The notes: generated by a model not told the origin, from the letters alone. A stretch of 64,000 nt of DNA from Pseudorhizobium pelagicum (GCA_000722615.1 JOKI01000003.1:37316-101315); one strand, 5' to 3'; numbered from the stretch's first letter, positions 1-9,056 are shown. A program made the numbers and translations.

Positions 1-207
1 CTCTTCGACGCGCATCTGCCGCTGATCCGCTACGAGCAGCAGCTCGGCATCGGGCTGGCGGTGCGCAAGCACGTGCTGATGCGGCGTGGCGTCATTGCCT
101 CGGAATCGCAGCGCAAGCCGGGCATGGCATTGTCTGCGACGGCGCGGGCGGAGGTTGACTATCTGTTGGAGCGGCTCGGCCGGCGCGACAAGCGCGCGGC
201 GGTCTGA
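1..207 (+). CDS. DapA/dihydrodipicolinate synthase family protein, C-terminal fragment
   Basis: Only the last 68 codons lie in the window; the frame is open from base 1 to a TGA at 205-207. The visible part contains LPLIRYEQQ and GIGLAVRKHVLMRRG, which resemble the C-terminal helices of DHDPS/N-acetylneuraminate lyase superfamily proteins. These are class I aldolase-type TIM barrels that act on pyruvate-derived Schiff bases. The catalytic lysine and tyrosine would lie upstream, so the substrate cannot be assigned. The distance from any lysine gene suggests a catabolic sugar-acid or amino-acid paralogue rather than DapA itself. Family call fairly sure, function unknown. Confidence 0.7.
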   Translation, partial: LFDAHLPLIRYEQQLGIGLAVRKHVLMRRGVIASESQRKPGMALSATARAEVDYLLERLGRRDKRAAV

Positions 208-215
208 ATAGGGAA

Positions 216-239
216 GCGGGCGGCTTTCTTGCCGCCCGT
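216..239. terminator. Hairpin between convergent genes
   Basis: A perfect 7-bp stem, GGGCGGC (218-224) with GCCGCCC (231-237), closes a TTTCTT loop and can extend by one or two pairs. It lies just after the DapA-family stop and before the end of the convergent transglutaminase gene. No long T-tract follows on either strand, so it is only a plausible bidirectional terminator. Confidence 0.4.
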
Positions 240-265
240 TGCACCTCGTGCTTTGACAATCTGCC

Positions 266-1072
266 TTAAGCGATCTCGTCCGTCGTCACCACGAACTCGC
301 GCAGCAGGGCGGGGCCGAAGGCGGTGGAGAGGGCGACATCTGTCGCGTCCCGTCCAGTCGCCATCAGAATGCGGCCGATGCGGGGCTTGTTGTGCCGAGC
401 GTCGACGGTGTGCCACGCGCCACCCAAGTAGACCTGGAACCATGCGCTGAAATCCATAGGATTTGTATCCTTGGGCACGCCGATATCGCCGAGGTAGCCG
501 GTGCAGTAGCGAGCCGGGATGTTCATGCAGCGGCAGAGGGTGATCGCCAGATGGGCGTAATCCCGGCAGACGCCGGTGCGATCGTTAAACCCGCCGAACG
601 CGGTACGCGTCGCATCCGCCTTCATGTAGTCGAAGGTGATCTGGTTGTGGGCGAAGTCCAGAATGGCTTTCACCCGCGGCCAGCCCAATGGGGTGGATGA
701 AAACGTCTGCCAGGCAAAATCGGCGAGCTTGTCCGTGTCACAATAGCGGCTGCCCAGCAGATAGACCAGAATCTCGTCCGGCAGGTCGTTGATCGGATGC
801 TGTATGGCATCGACCGGGATCGGATCCGGCAGGCCGTCGTCCTCGATCTCGAACTCGGTGGAGATCGTGATCAGCCCCGCCGGTGCGACGATCCGGCAGC
901 AGTCATTGCCGAACCCGTCGACATAGTCGCGTGCCTCGACCGGAGGGTCGAAGTGCAGCACCTGTTCCGTGAGAAGATCGCCCTGGCGGGACGGGTGGAT
1001 GCCGAGGACCAGCAGCATCGGCGTGTCGAACTGGCATTCATAGCCTATGCGAAAGCCCGCACGGATCTTCAT
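266..1072 (-). CDS. Transglutaminase-like family protein (active-site His replaced)
   Basis: 268 residues from the ATG at 1072, chosen over an adjacent TTG because GAGGTG lies 7 nt upstream. The fold matches bacterial transglutaminase-like cysteine proteins: an N-terminal beta domain, then the core with GVCRDYAH (Cys169) and VDAR (Asp224). The usual catalytic HAW motif reads FSAW here, so Ser209 occupies the His position. Such proteins are generally thought to be cysteine peptidases or amidases, so this one may be altered or inactive, or may use another residue. The neighbour at 1148-2044 is a second family member with an intact triad. An exact EcfG-type promoter precedes this gene, suggesting stress induction. 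No signal peptide is seen. Confidence 0.85.
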   Translation of the reverse strand: MKIRAGFRIGYECQFDTPMLLVLGIHPSRQGDLLTEQVLHFDPPVEARDYVDGFGNDCCRIVAPAGLITISTEFEIEDDGLPDPIPVDAIQHPINDLPDEILVYLLGSRYCDTDKLADFAWQTFSSTPLGWPRVKAILDFAHNQITFDYMKADATRTAFGGFNDRTGVCRDYAHLAITLCRCMNIPARYCTGYLGDIGVPKDTNPMDFSAWFQVYLGGAWHTVDARHNKPRIGRILMATGRDATDVALSTAFGPALLREFVVTTDEIA

Positions 1073-1121
1073 CAACTGTCACCTCGTGAATAGAGTAGGA
1101 TAAAGATACCCGTTCAGCTGC

Positions 1122-1146
1122 AACGTGCAAGCTAGCCCGCGGTTCC
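1122..1146 (-). promoter_or_regulatory. EcfG-type general stress promoter (exact match)
   Basis: On the minus strand GGAAC (1146-1142) is followed after 16 nt by CGTT (1125-1122), the alphaproteobacterial EcfG/RpoE2 consensus. It lies about 50 nt upstream of the transglutaminase-like start at 1072, inside the short gap before that gene. Confidence 0.65.
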
Positions 1147-1147
1147 G

Positions 1148-2044
1148 TCAGCCATGGAGAAGGTCTGCACCCTCGTTGGTCGTCACATTGACCTGGACGT
1201 GCATGCTGTCAAAATCGGATGCGTCGCCGTTATAGCTCCCGGAGAGCGGCACTGCCTGGCTTGGGTCGCGCGCCACGCCGACGCGGATCAGGTCGCGGTT
1301 GCCGACGATGCCATTGGTGGGGTCGAACTCCACCCAGCCGGCGCCGGGCAAATAGACTTGACACCAGGCATGGGTCGAACCGCCGCCGAGGGTGATCGAG
1401 CCGTCGCGATCCGGAACATAGATATAGCCCGTGACGAAACGTGCCGCGAGGCCGAGCGAGCGCACCGCTTCCATCATCAGCAGCGCAAAGTCCCGGCAGG
1501 TCCCTCGGCGGAGCGCCAGTGTTTCCAGCGGCGCCTGCGTGCCGTGCTCCGAACGCCGCGCGTAGGTGAAGCTTTCGTGGATGGCGTTGCAGAGGGTCAT
1601 GAGAAGATGCCCGGTTTCGGTCGGCTGGCCGATGCGGGTAAACCGCCTTGCCCATTTTCCAACCTCGTCGTCCGGATCGGGATAGTGCCGCTGCATGGTC
1701 CTTTGCAGATCGAAGGCTTCTTCGGGATCATAGGCGAAGGGATAGGTGCGCGCCTCGTCGTCGATCTGGAAATCCACCGCGACCTGCGGCGTGTGATCCA
1801 GTGAAATATTGGTCTCGAAGCGCAGTTCGCGGGCAGATCCGGAGACGGTCACCAGGGCAATGCAGTTGCCGAAGACGTCGTGGATCCACCGGACATGATC
1901 AGGCCTCGGCCGGACATCCAGGTGTGCGCTGAGAAGCCTCTGGTCGAAACTGTCGCGCGGCCGGAAGAGCAGCCGGTGCAAGCCGAACTCGACCGGCCTC
2001 CTATAGCGATAGGAGGTGACGTGCCGGACGGAAAATATCGTCAT
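1148..2044 (-). CDS. Transglutaminase-like family protein with intact catalytic triad
   Basis: 298 residues. The N-terminal part (about 1-90) has the beta-rich bacterial transglutaminase N-domain, beginning IFSVRHVTSYRY. The core follows with the full triad: Cys183 in RRGTCRDFA, His225 in STHAWCQVYL, Asp241 in EFDPTN. The family resembles cysteine proteases or amidases of cytoplasmic type; its physiological substrate in rhizobia is not known to me. It is co-oriented with, and 75 bp upstream of, the homologue ending at 266, so the two may derive from duplication. The downstream gene nevertheless has its own stress-type promoter. No signal peptide or membrane segment. Confidence 0.88.
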   Translation of the reverse strand: MTIFSVRHVTSYRYRRPVEFGLHRLLFRPRDSFDQRLLSAHLDVRPRPDHVRWIHDVFGNCIALVTVSGSARELRFETNISLDHTPQVAVDFQIDDEARTYPFAYDPEEAFDLQRTMQRHYPDPDDEVGKWARRFTRIGQPTETGHLLMTLCNAIHESFTYARRSEHGTQAPLETLALRRGTCRDFALLMMEAVRSLGLAARFVTGYIYVPDRDGSITLGGGSTHAWCQVYLPGAGWVEFDPTNGIVGNRDLIRVGVARDPSQAVPLSGSYNGDASDFDSMHVQVNVTTNEGADLLHG

Positions 2045-2188
2045 CCAATGATCCGAGTGACAGTGAGAGCGTTTGTCCGCCCCGAGGAAGGATCCCTCCG
2101 CCGGGTTGTGGAAAGATCAACGGTATAACAGGCGCGACCGTCGTGTGACAGGGTAAAAGGCACGCGGGCAAATGTCCGTAGCGTTGCC

Positions 2189-2464
2189 TCACTCGCTGCG
2201 GACGAGACACCCCGCATCCTCGCAGGCCAGGATGAATGCCCGGCGTGCATCCCCGGCAGAGACGGTTCCGGACATCGCTCCCATCGCCGCGCGCCGTGCC
2301 TTGGCAAAAGCAACCCCACGCGCGCCGGGCCATTTGTTCGTCAGGAAATCGAAGCCACTTGCAGGTCCATCCACCGTCACAAGCGTCGTGTTGCGCGCAA
2401 CTGCCGTGACGGCGGGTTCCCAAGTCGTCTCGAAGTTCACGCGAAGCATATCGTCACCGGTCAT
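2189..2464 (-). CDS. DUF982 domain-containing protein
   Basis: 91 residues, the usual size of DUF982 proteins, a small family expanded in Rhizobiales. Recognisable features are FETTWEPAVTAV near the N terminus, FLTNKWP in the middle, and the AMSGTVSAGDARRAFILACEDAG stretch forming the conserved C-terminal helix. The function is unknown. An ATG at 2449 (MLRVNF) is an alternative start; 2464 is kept because a GGGAA-type ribosome site precedes it. A one-mismatch EcfG-like promoter lies 44 nt upstream. Confidence 0.8.
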   Translation of the reverse strand: MTGDDMLRVNFETTWEPAVTAVARNTTLVTVDGPASGFDFLTNKWPGARGVAFAKARRAAMGAMSGTVSAGDARRAFILACEDAGCLVRSE

Positions 2465-2507
2465 TCCGCATTCCCATCTGTTTGCCCCATCTGTCTGAGA
2501 GGCGCCG

Positions 2508-2532
2508 AACAGGGCAGCTGGTGTATTGTTCC
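2508..2532 (-). promoter_or_regulatory. EcfG-like promoter, one mismatch (GGAAC-N16-TGTT)
   Basis: On the minus strand GGAAC (2532-2528) is followed after 16 nt by TGTT (2511-2508), one base off the EcfG -10 element CGTT. It sits upstream of the DUF982 gene in a 216-bp divergent intergenic region. Confidence 0.35.
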
Positions 2533-2680
2533 GCTCGATCGGCCGCCTCGCGCGTTCGGTGCGCCTTTTTTAGAGAGGGGGTTGGTTGCGCAGTCGTATG
2601 ACTGTCCAGGAACCTTTTTCCTCCCCGGAAATTAGTGCTGCCGACGTATCGAGTGGGGCCGATGATCGAACCTGCTGTTC

Positions 2681-5600
2681 TTGTACGAGGTATTCTTGCC
2701 AGCAGGCTCTTCACAACGCAGTCGGCCCCATCCTGAAGCCGATCTTGCGAACCACATCCTCGTCGCCCCGGCATCTCTGGTCGCCTCGCGGCTGCTCCAG
2801 ATGGTCGGCGAGGGTGCCAAGCCACCGGTCTTCGTTGCACGATCGGAATCGTCTGCACTTGCCGTCTGGACGGCGCTCGCGGCAATTGCAAAAGATCTCG
2901 AGGTGGTCCTCTTTCGCCCGTGGGACTGCCTTCCCTACGACCGGATATCGCCCTCGCGCGAGGTGATGGGTTTGCGCATGGACGCCCTGCGCGTCTGGCT
3001 TGAGGGTGAGACAGACAACCGGATCCTGGTGACGTCACTCGATGCTCTGCTCCAGCGTGTCCCGCCGGCAGACGTCATCCATGAGGCTTCCTACGAATTG
3101 GAAACAGGAGCGTTCTTCGACCGACCGAGGTTTGAAGCCTTCACGGCCAGAACCGGCTATCTGGTCGATTCCGTGGTCGACGAGCCCGGTGAAGTGGCGC
3201 TGCGCGAGGATTTCGTCGAGATTTACCCGGCCGGCGGTGACCTGCCGATGCGGATCGTGCTCGACGAAGACGGCACCATCGACGAGCTCCGGTTCTACGA
3301 CCCGACGACCCAGCGGACAATCGAGACGGTGGCGAGAATGGTATTCGGCCCGGCCTCGGAGCTGATCCTGAAGGACGCGGAGGCGGCGGCGCCGGGAGAC
3401 GATCTGGCGATGGAGCAACGGCTGCGTCGCCACTACGAACACCTGCATCCCGTGCTCGACATTCTGCCGCCGGGGCCTGTGATCCTGGCGCAGGAAGTCG
3501 CGGACCGCCTCGACGTCTATCTCGACATCATTGCCGAGGCGAAGTCAGCCCAGAGCATGCTCGCCGGCATCAACAACGGCGGCGGTTCGCTCTATCTTGC
3601 CAAATCCGAATGGACGAAATCTCTCAGGCGCCACCACACGCGCAACCTTCCGCTGTCGCTCGGTGCGGGCCTGCCAGACTTCGGCGGGCCGCAGACGCGA
3701 GCGGCTGCCGCGGGTGGCTTCGTGGCGGATCAGCTGAAACAGAAGCGCCGTGTCCTGGTGACCGGTCAGCATCGGCGCCTGCGGCGCTGGCTGCAGCGGC
3801 TGGAAGAGCGCCTTTCGCTGAAGGCCATGCAGGTCGGCGACTGGCATGAGGTTAGCGGCGCCAAACCCGGACGCCTGCTGACCGGCCCGTTCGCATTGGA
3901 AAAGGGCTTCCTGGACCAGGAAAATGATCTGGTGGTGATCGCTGCCGCCGAGATTTTCGGCCTTGATCAGAGACCGGGCACTGCTGCCGTGTCGGCGCCG
4001 CTTCTTGCGGAGCCGGAGCTTCAGATTGGCGATGTCGTCGTTCATCAGGATCACGGCGTCGGGATCCTGCATGCCCTGGAAGTCGTTGAAGTGGAGGGAG
4101 TGCCGTCGGACGCTGCGCGTCTGGAGTATCACGGCGGTTCTTCGATACTGGTCCCGATGCACGACTTCGGTCTCCTGTGGCGCTACGGTTCCGCCCCGGA
4201 GGCCATTACCCTCGACAGGCTCCATACGGATGCCTGGGGAAAGAAACGTGCCTCCGTGTTCCGCGAGATCCAGACTTCGGCGCGACAACTCGTCAGTTAT
4301 GCCAAGGAGAGGGAGGCACAGGAGGCGCCAAGGCTTCTGCCCGACAGGGTGCGCTTCAGTCGTTTCGTCTCGCGTTTCCCTTATGCGGAAACCGCGGATC
4401 AAACGGCAGCCATACAGGCTGTTCTCGACGACCTGGCGTCCGGACGGCGGATGAACCGGCTGATCTGCGGCGATGTCGGGTTCGGAAAGACCGAAGTGGC
4501 CCTGCGGGCCGCCGCGGCAGCTGCAATGGCCGGCCTCCAGGTGGCGGTCCTGGCGCCGACCACGGTGCTTGCCAAACAGCACTTCCTGAGCTTCGAGCGT
4601 CGGTTCCAGAACACGGGCATCAAGGTGTCCCTGCTGTCTCGGCTGCTTGCGCCTTCCGATGCAAAGGCTGTCAAGGCCGAGATGGCGAAGGGGGAGAGCC
4701 AGATCGTCATCGGCACGTCGGCGCTTTTGTCGAAGGATGCCACATTCGACAACCTCGGGCTTCTGATCATCGACGAGGAGCACAAGTTCGGTGCCCGGGA
4801 CAAGACAAAGATGCGCTCGCTCGCCCCGGTCCTCCATGCTCTGGCGATGAGCGCGACGCCCATTCCCCGCACCCTGCAGCAGGCGCTGGTGGGTATCCAG
4901 GACGTCAGCCTCTTGAACACGCCGCCGGCCAGGCGGAGGCCGGTGCGCACCTTCCTCTCTCCCTATGATCCGGCTGCGATGCGCACGGCGCTGCTGCGAG
5001 AGCGGCGGCGCGGGGGCCAGTCCTTCGTCGTGGTGCCACGGATCGAGGATATCGAGCCGGTGCGGCGCGAACTGGAGTCGGTCGTGCCCGAGCTTTCGCT
5101 GAAGGTGGCGCACGGCAAGATGCCTGCCGCCGAGGTGGACGACATCATGGTGGGATTTGCGGATGGCGATGGCGATGTCCTGCTCTCCACCAACATCATC
5201 GAGAGCGGGCTCGACGTGCCCCGCGCCAACACGATCTTCATCTGGAACGCGGATCGCTTCGGTCTTGCCCAGCTTCATCAGCTTCGGGGCCGGGTCGGGC
5301 GCAGCCGTGCGCAGGGCATTGCCTACCTGCTGACGACGGCGGATGCGGAACTGGCCGAGCAGACGAAGGCGCGGCTGTCGGCCCTTGTCGCGAACGACCG
5401 GCTGGGCGCAGGCCTCGCTCTCAGCCAGCACGACCTCGATCTGCGCGGAACCGGCGATCTGCTGGGCGACGACCAGGCGGGCCATGTGAAGGTCATCGGC
5501 ACGAGCCTTTACCAGCGAATGCTGGCTGCTGCCGTGGAGGGGCGAGGGCCGAAGCGTATCGATCTCTTCGAAAGCCCCGACATCAGCATCGGCATCGACG

Positions 5601-6025
5601 GCCGCCTGCCGGAGGACTACGTTCCAGATCCGGCCGTGCGAATGAACCTCTATTCGAGGCTGCTCAAGCTCACGGATGCGGCTGGTCTCGATGATCTCGC
5701 AGAAGAGCTCGACGATCGGTTCGGAGAAATACCGCCGGACGTCGAGATCCTGCTGCGCATGGCGCGTGTGACGAGGGCTGCGCAGCAGTTGCGTATCCGG
5801 CGCGTCCAGGGAGGGCCGGCAGCGCTTGCCTTCAGCTTTGCCGGCAAGCCTCCCGCCAGGCTGCTTTCCACCCTGCGGAAGCATGGACCGGTCGAGACCA
5901 AAGATGGACGCGAGCTGCTTGCGGTGGCAACCGAGAATGGCCTGCAGCGGCTTGAACTCCTGGAGCAGATATTCGGCCTGGCGCACGGCCAGCGCGAGCC
6001 ATGCAAAGTGTCTGCATCCCGCTGA
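2681..6025 (+). CDS. Mfd-like transcription-repair coupling factor / superfamily 2 helicase
   Basis: 1114 residues, slightly shorter than housekeeping Mfd (about 1150-1170). Domain order is that of Mfd: a UvrB-like N-terminal region with FRPWDCLPYDRISPS; a CarD-like RNA-polymerase-interacting module at about 448-510 (GDVVVHQDHGVGILHALEV); then the translocase with Walker A GDVGFGKT (about 596-603), DEEH (698-701), SATPIPRTLQ, and motif VI in QLRGRVGRSRA. The C-terminal TRCF domain is present. Mfd removes stalled RNA polymerase and recruits UvrA. No ATG occurs before codon 41, so the start is TTG at 2681 or another non-ATG codon; a stop at 2663-2665 limits extension. The abnormal start and the non-chromosomal-looking neighbours suggest a second Mfd paralogue, which is inference. 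Confidence 0.85.
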   Translation: MYEVFLPAGSSQRSRPHPEADLANHILVAPASLVASRLLQMVGEGAKPPVFVARSESSALAVWTALAAIAKDLEVVLFRPWDCLPYDRISPSREVMGLRMDALRVWLEGETDNRILVTSLDALLQRVPPADVIHEASYELETGAFFDRPRFEAFTARTGYLVDSVVDEPGEVALREDFVEIYPAGGDLPMRIVLDEDGTIDELRFYDPTTQRTIETVARMVFGPASELILKDAEAAAPGDDLAMEQRLRRHYEHLHPVLDILPPGPVILAQEVADRLDVYLDIIAEAKSAQSMLAGINNGGGSLYLAKSEWTKSLRRHHTRNLPLSLGAGLPDFGGPQTRAAAAGGFVADQLKQKRRVLVTGQHRRLRRWLQRLEERLSLKAMQVGDWHEVSGAKPGRLLTGPFALEKGFLDQENDLVVIAAAEIFGLDQRPGTAAVSAPLLAEPELQIGDVVVHQDHGVGILHALEVVEVEGVPSDAARLEYHGGSSILVPMHDFGLLWRYGSAPEAITLDRLHTDAWGKKRASVFREIQTSARQLVSYAKEREAQEAPRLLPDRVRFSRFVSRFPYAETADQTAAIQAVLDDLASGRRMNRLICGDVGFGKTEVALRAAAAAAMAGLQVAVLAPTTVLAKQHFLSFERRFQNTGIKVSLLSRLLAPSDAKAVKAEMAKGESQIVIGTSALLSKDATFDNLGLLIIDEEHKFGARDKTKMRSLAPVLHALAMSATPIPRTLQQALVGIQDVSLLNTPPARRRPVRTFLSPYDPAAMRTALLRERRRGGQSFVVVPRIEDIEPVRRELESVVPELSLKVAHGKMPAAEVDDIMVGFADGDGDVLLSTNIIESGLDVPRANTIFIWNADRFGLAQLHQLRGRVGRSRAQGIAYLLTTADAELAEQTKARLSALVANDRLGAGLALSQHDLDLRGTGDLLGDDQAGHVKVIGTSLYQRMLAAAVEGRGPKRIDLFESPDISIGIDGRLPEDYVPDPAVRMNLYSRLLKLTDAAGLDDLAEELDDRFGEIPPDVEILLRMARVTRAAQQLRIRRVQGGPAALAFSFAGKPPARLLSTLRKHGPVETKDGRELLAVATENGLQRLELLEQIFGLAHGQREPCKVSASR

Positions 6026-6071
6026 CGGATCTGCATGTGTCAGCATCACCGCATTGAAGTAGTTGGAGCCT

Positions 6072-6096
6072 GGAACGCGTGCTTCCCTTGGCCGTT
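6072..6096 (+). promoter_or_regulatory. EcfG-type general stress promoter (exact match)
   Basis: GGAAC (6072-6076), 16-nt spacer, CGTT (6093-6096): an exact match to the EcfG consensus, 22 nt before the ATG of the DUF4174 gene. That leaves a very short leader containing the GGAGGAG ribosome site. Confidence 0.7.
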
Positions 6097-6118
6097 TTAG
6101 CTGCAGGAGGAGACAGCC

Positions 6119-6529
6119 ATGCTGCAATCGCTACTGGTCGAAATTTTCGGTGCCATACCGCCATCACAGGGTGAGACGGTTGGCGACGTCGTGCCGCACA
6201 AGAATGCCCTTGTCCTGTTTGAGGACAACCTTGCTCCCGTCCGCCGCTGGCAGACGGAACTGCTCAAGCTCGACAGCGACGCCCTGAGGGCGATGGAGAT
6301 CGCGGTCGTCTGCCTTCCGTCCGACAACGAACCGGCTCTGGTGAATGGCCATCCGCAATCTCTGCCGGTCCAGAAAATCCGGCAGGAGCTCCAGGGGGGA
6401 ACCGGCAAGTTCGAGGCCGTGCTGGTCAGCAAGGCCGGAGACGTCATCCTGCGGTCCGATGCTCCCCTGACGATCCGGCAGATCCAGGAGGCCCTGGGCG
6501 TGGCGCCGCAATCGCCGGAGCCCGACTAA
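6119..6529 (+). CDS. DUF4174 domain-containing protein
   Basis: 136 residues, ATG preceded by a strong GGAGGAG site. The protein has the DUF4174 layout: a central strand region NALVLFEDNLAPVRRWQTELL and a C-terminal FEAVLVSKAGDVILRSDAPLTIRQI motif, a thioredoxin-like arrangement without the CXXC pair. The biochemical role is unknown. The gene has its own exact stress-type promoter and faces the purine operon convergently. Confidence 0.75.
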   Translation: MLQSLLVEIFGAIPPSQGETVGDVVPHKNALVLFEDNLAPVRRWQTELLKLDSDALRAMEIAVVCLPSDNEPALVNGHPQSLPVQKIRQELQGGTGKFEAVLVSKAGDVILRSDAPLTIRQIQEALGVAPQSPEPD

Positions 6530-6573
6530 GGTCGGGTGGCGCCATTCGCGGGGGGCTAATCAGCGGAGCTGGG

Positions 6574-7260
6574 TTATTCTTCTTCCGCAATCCAGTCTCC
6601 GTCCAGAGTTTTCACCAGCAAGGGTGTGGAAAAGACGCCGGCTACCTTGCTGGATGCAGAGGCGAACTCTTCCTGCAGACGAGGGCGCCAACGCTCCGTC
6701 TGGATCATCGCCACCCCCAGCACCATGGGGGCAAGGCCGCAGGAGGACAGGAGGCGCAGGCCAGCCAGCATCGAACTGCCGCTGGAAATCACGTCATCGA
6801 TGAGCGCGATGCGGCGGCCCTCTAGGAGCGGCAGCATGCGCGGATCGATGTAGAGCCGCTTGATCTGGTCCGGGGTGGTGATCGAGGACATCGGGACGGA
6901 GAGATCATCGAGGTACCAGAACTTGCGCGAGGTGCCGAGGGCGACGAAGCGGCTGTGGCCGAGTTCGCGTGCCACCGCACTGGCGAGCGTCAGTCCGAGG
7001 GTCGGAAGACCGATGACAATCTCCGGATCGACTTTGCGAAGCCGTTCCGCCAGGGCCTTCGCCAGGGCGTCCTGCACCGCGAAGCTCGCCTGGTTGATGA
7101 TCAGCGAGGCCAGTGCATGCCGGCCGTCGGAGAGCGGCCGGATCGGCAGCTTGATCTGGCGTCCATCCGGCAGGGTGGCGGGGAAGAAGCCCGAATGGCT
7201 GGCGCCACCCGTGAAGCTCGCGGGCGGATGGAGATCCTGCCAGAAATCATGCGGCTGCAT
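6574..7260 (-). CDS. Phosphoribosyltransferase family protein
   Basis: 228 residues. The PRPP-binding signature of type I phosphoribosyltransferases is clear: four strand residues followed by DDVISSGSS near residue 150 (RRIALIDDVISSGSSM). Upstream, VIGLPTLGLTLASAVARELG forms the first nucleotide-binding loop. Type I enzymes transfer ribose-5-phosphate to a base. Position as the last gene of an operon with nucleoside hydrolase and adenine deaminase suggests salvage of hypoxanthine or a related purine (inference). The protein is longer than HPRT or APRT and not obviously either, so the base specificity is open. It starts 20 nt after the deaminase stop. Confidence 0.8.
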   Translation of the reverse strand: MQPHDFWQDLHPPASFTGGASHSGFFPATLPDGRQIKLPIRPLSDGRHALASLIINQASFAVQDALAKALAERLRKVDPEIVIGLPTLGLTLASAVARELGHSRFVALGTSRKFWYLDDLSVPMSSITTPDQIKRLYIDPRMLPLLEGRRIALIDDVISSGSSMLAGLRLLSSCGLAPMVLGVAMIQTERWRPRLQEEFASASSKVAGVFSTPLLVKTLDGDWIAEEE

Positions 7261-7280
7261 CGTGCGTTCCTTCTGCCAGG

Positions 7281-9056
7281 CTATGTGAGAACCGGGCTTT
7301 CCATCAGGGTTCCCGTCGTGACATCGGCAATGCCACGATCGGTCTGATGCGGGCCGGCGTTGCAGGCAAGCGTCGCACCGAAACAGGCCTTGAAGATCAG
7401 ATAGGGCGGCTGCCAGTCGACGATGCCATCCATTGCCGCGCGCAATGTCGAGAAGCCGTCGGCAACGTCGGCGAGCGGCGCCTCGGAGACGAGACCCGAG
7501 AGCGGCAGCGGCAGAAGGACGTCGATTTTGCCCTTTGATGCGACCGCCATGCCGCCGCCGGCGGCAATCACAGCGTTTGCCGCGACGGCCATGTCTTCCA
7601 GATTGCCGCCGAAGACCGTGAGGTTATGGCTGTCGTGCGACACGGTGGTGGCAAAGGCTCCCCGCCACGCGCCCCATCCCCTGAGGAAGCCGACGCGCGG
7701 GTGGCTATCGGCGCGGCCGTGACGGTGGGCGACGGCGATCATGGTGGTGTCCGCCGGAGGAACGACGAAGCCATTTTCGACATCGGCCTCCGCCTCGCCC
7801 CAGCGGGTGAAGCGCGGCTGATCGATCGTGGCGATGCGCACCCTCGTCCCTATCGCCCTGACCCGAAAATCGTCCGGCTGCAGCGGTGCGAGCTTCATCG
7901 AACCCATCAGAGCAGCACTGTCGATGGGCTGCAGGATACTCGACATCGCGCCGCCTGTGGCAACGGTCTCGCCATTGACGATGACCTGCAGGGCCTCCAG
8001 GTCCACCAGATCCGCAAACAGCACGAGGTCGGCGCGGCGACCGGGCGCGATGAGGCCGAGATCATCGCGGCCAAGGCGCCGTGCCGCGTTCAGCGTTGCG
8101 GCCTGCAGCGCCCATTCCGCCTTCATTCCATAGCGCACCAGCCTGCGGACCACGTCGTCCAGCCCGCCGGACGAAAACAGGTCGTCGGGGAAGACGTCAT
8201 CCGTGCAGAGCGTCACGGTCTGCGGCAGATGGCCGAGCGTGTTCAGGGCCTCGACCAACTCGGGGAGCAGGTGGTCGTGCGATCCCCGCAGTTCGATCGT
8301 GAGACCGGCCCTCAACTTGCCGATCAGATCGTCGGCGGAGACGAGCTCATGGTCGGAGGTGATGCCGGCTGCCATAAAGGCTGCAAGGTCGGCACCGGCG
8401 AGACTGCGGGCATGGCCGCAGATCAGCTTGCCCGAGGCGAGACCCGCCTGGACGATATCGCTCATCCGCGGGTCGCGGTCGATGACGCCGCGCATGTTCA
8501 TGACCTCGGCGATGCCGCCGACCTCCGGCCAACGCAGCATCTCTGCCACGGCCTCGGCGTCGAAATCGGCACCGTTCAGTTCCAGGCCGGGGGCAGACGG
8601 CACGCAGGAGGGGGCCAGGAGAATGATCCGGAGCGGCAGGGATCTTGCCGCCTCCGCGGCATAGCGCACGCCGTCGAGCCCATGGACGTTGCCGAATTCA
8701 TGCGGATCCCAGACGATGGTGGTCACGCCGCGGGGCAGGACGGCCCCGGCGTAGGTCGCCGGCGTCACCATCGAGCTCTCGATGTGCATATGGGTGTCGA
8801 TCAGGCCGGGGCTGACGAAGGCGCCGGCCGCATCGATAATTTCGGCCGCGTCGGAGCGGGTGCCGCGTTCATGGACGCTGGCGATCAGCGGACCGACGAG
8901 GCCGATGTCGGCAGGACGACGCTCGCCGGTGACCATGTCGACGACGGTGCCATTGATGATGAGCCGGTCGAACGCCGCCGCACCGCGTGCCGCAGCCACC
9001 GCGCGGCCGCGCAATTCCGGATCGTTGATGTCTGTATTATTCAAATCCAAGCTCAT
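7281..9056 (-). CDS. ade: Adenine deaminase
   Basis: 591 residues, the normal length of bacterial adenine deaminase (AdeC/Ade), an amidohydrolase that converts adenine to hypoxanthine and ammonia. Visible are the metal-binding DTHMHIESS (about 87-95), TTIVWDPHEFGNVHG, and the C-terminal domain with VSHDSHNLTVFGGN and the IAAGGG stretch typical of this enzyme. The gene overlaps the upstream nucleoside hydrolase gene by 4 nt, so translation is probably coupled. It supplies hypoxanthine to the phosphoribosyltransferase encoded downstream. Confidence 0.93.
   Translation of the reverse strand: MSLDLNNTDINDPELRGRAVAAARGAAAFDRLIINGTVVDMVTGERRPADIGLVGPLIASVHERGTRSDAAEIIDAAGAFVSPGLIDTHMHIESSMVTPATYAGAVLPRGVTTIVWDPHEFGNVHGLDGVRYAAEAARSLPLRIILLAPSCVPSAPGLELNGADFDAEAVAEMLRWPEVGGIAEVMNMRGVIDRDPRMSDIVQAGLASGKLICGHARSLAGADLAAFMAAGITSDHELVSADDLIGKLRAGLTIELRGSHDHLLPELVEALNTLGHLPQTVTLCTDDVFPDDLFSSGGLDDVVRRLVRYGMKAEWALQAATLNAARRLGRDDLGLIAPGRRADLVLFADLVDLEALQVIVNGETVATGGAMSSILQPIDSAALMGSMKLAPLQPDDFRVRAIGTRVRIATIDQPRFTRWGEAEADVENGFVVPPADTTMIAVAHRHGRADSHPRVGFLRGWGAWRGAFATTVSHDSHNLTVFGGNLEDMAVAANAVIAAGGGMAVASKGKIDVLLPLPLSGLVSEAPLADVADGFSTLRAAMDGIVDWQPPYLIFKACFGATLACNAGPHQTDRGIADVTTGTLMESPVLT

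Noticed and set aside
3545..6127. Long minus-strand open frame (about 860 codons) across the Mfd-like gene
   Set aside because: Antisense shadow of a high-GC gene. The plus strand encodes all helicase motifs, while the antisense product shows no domain.
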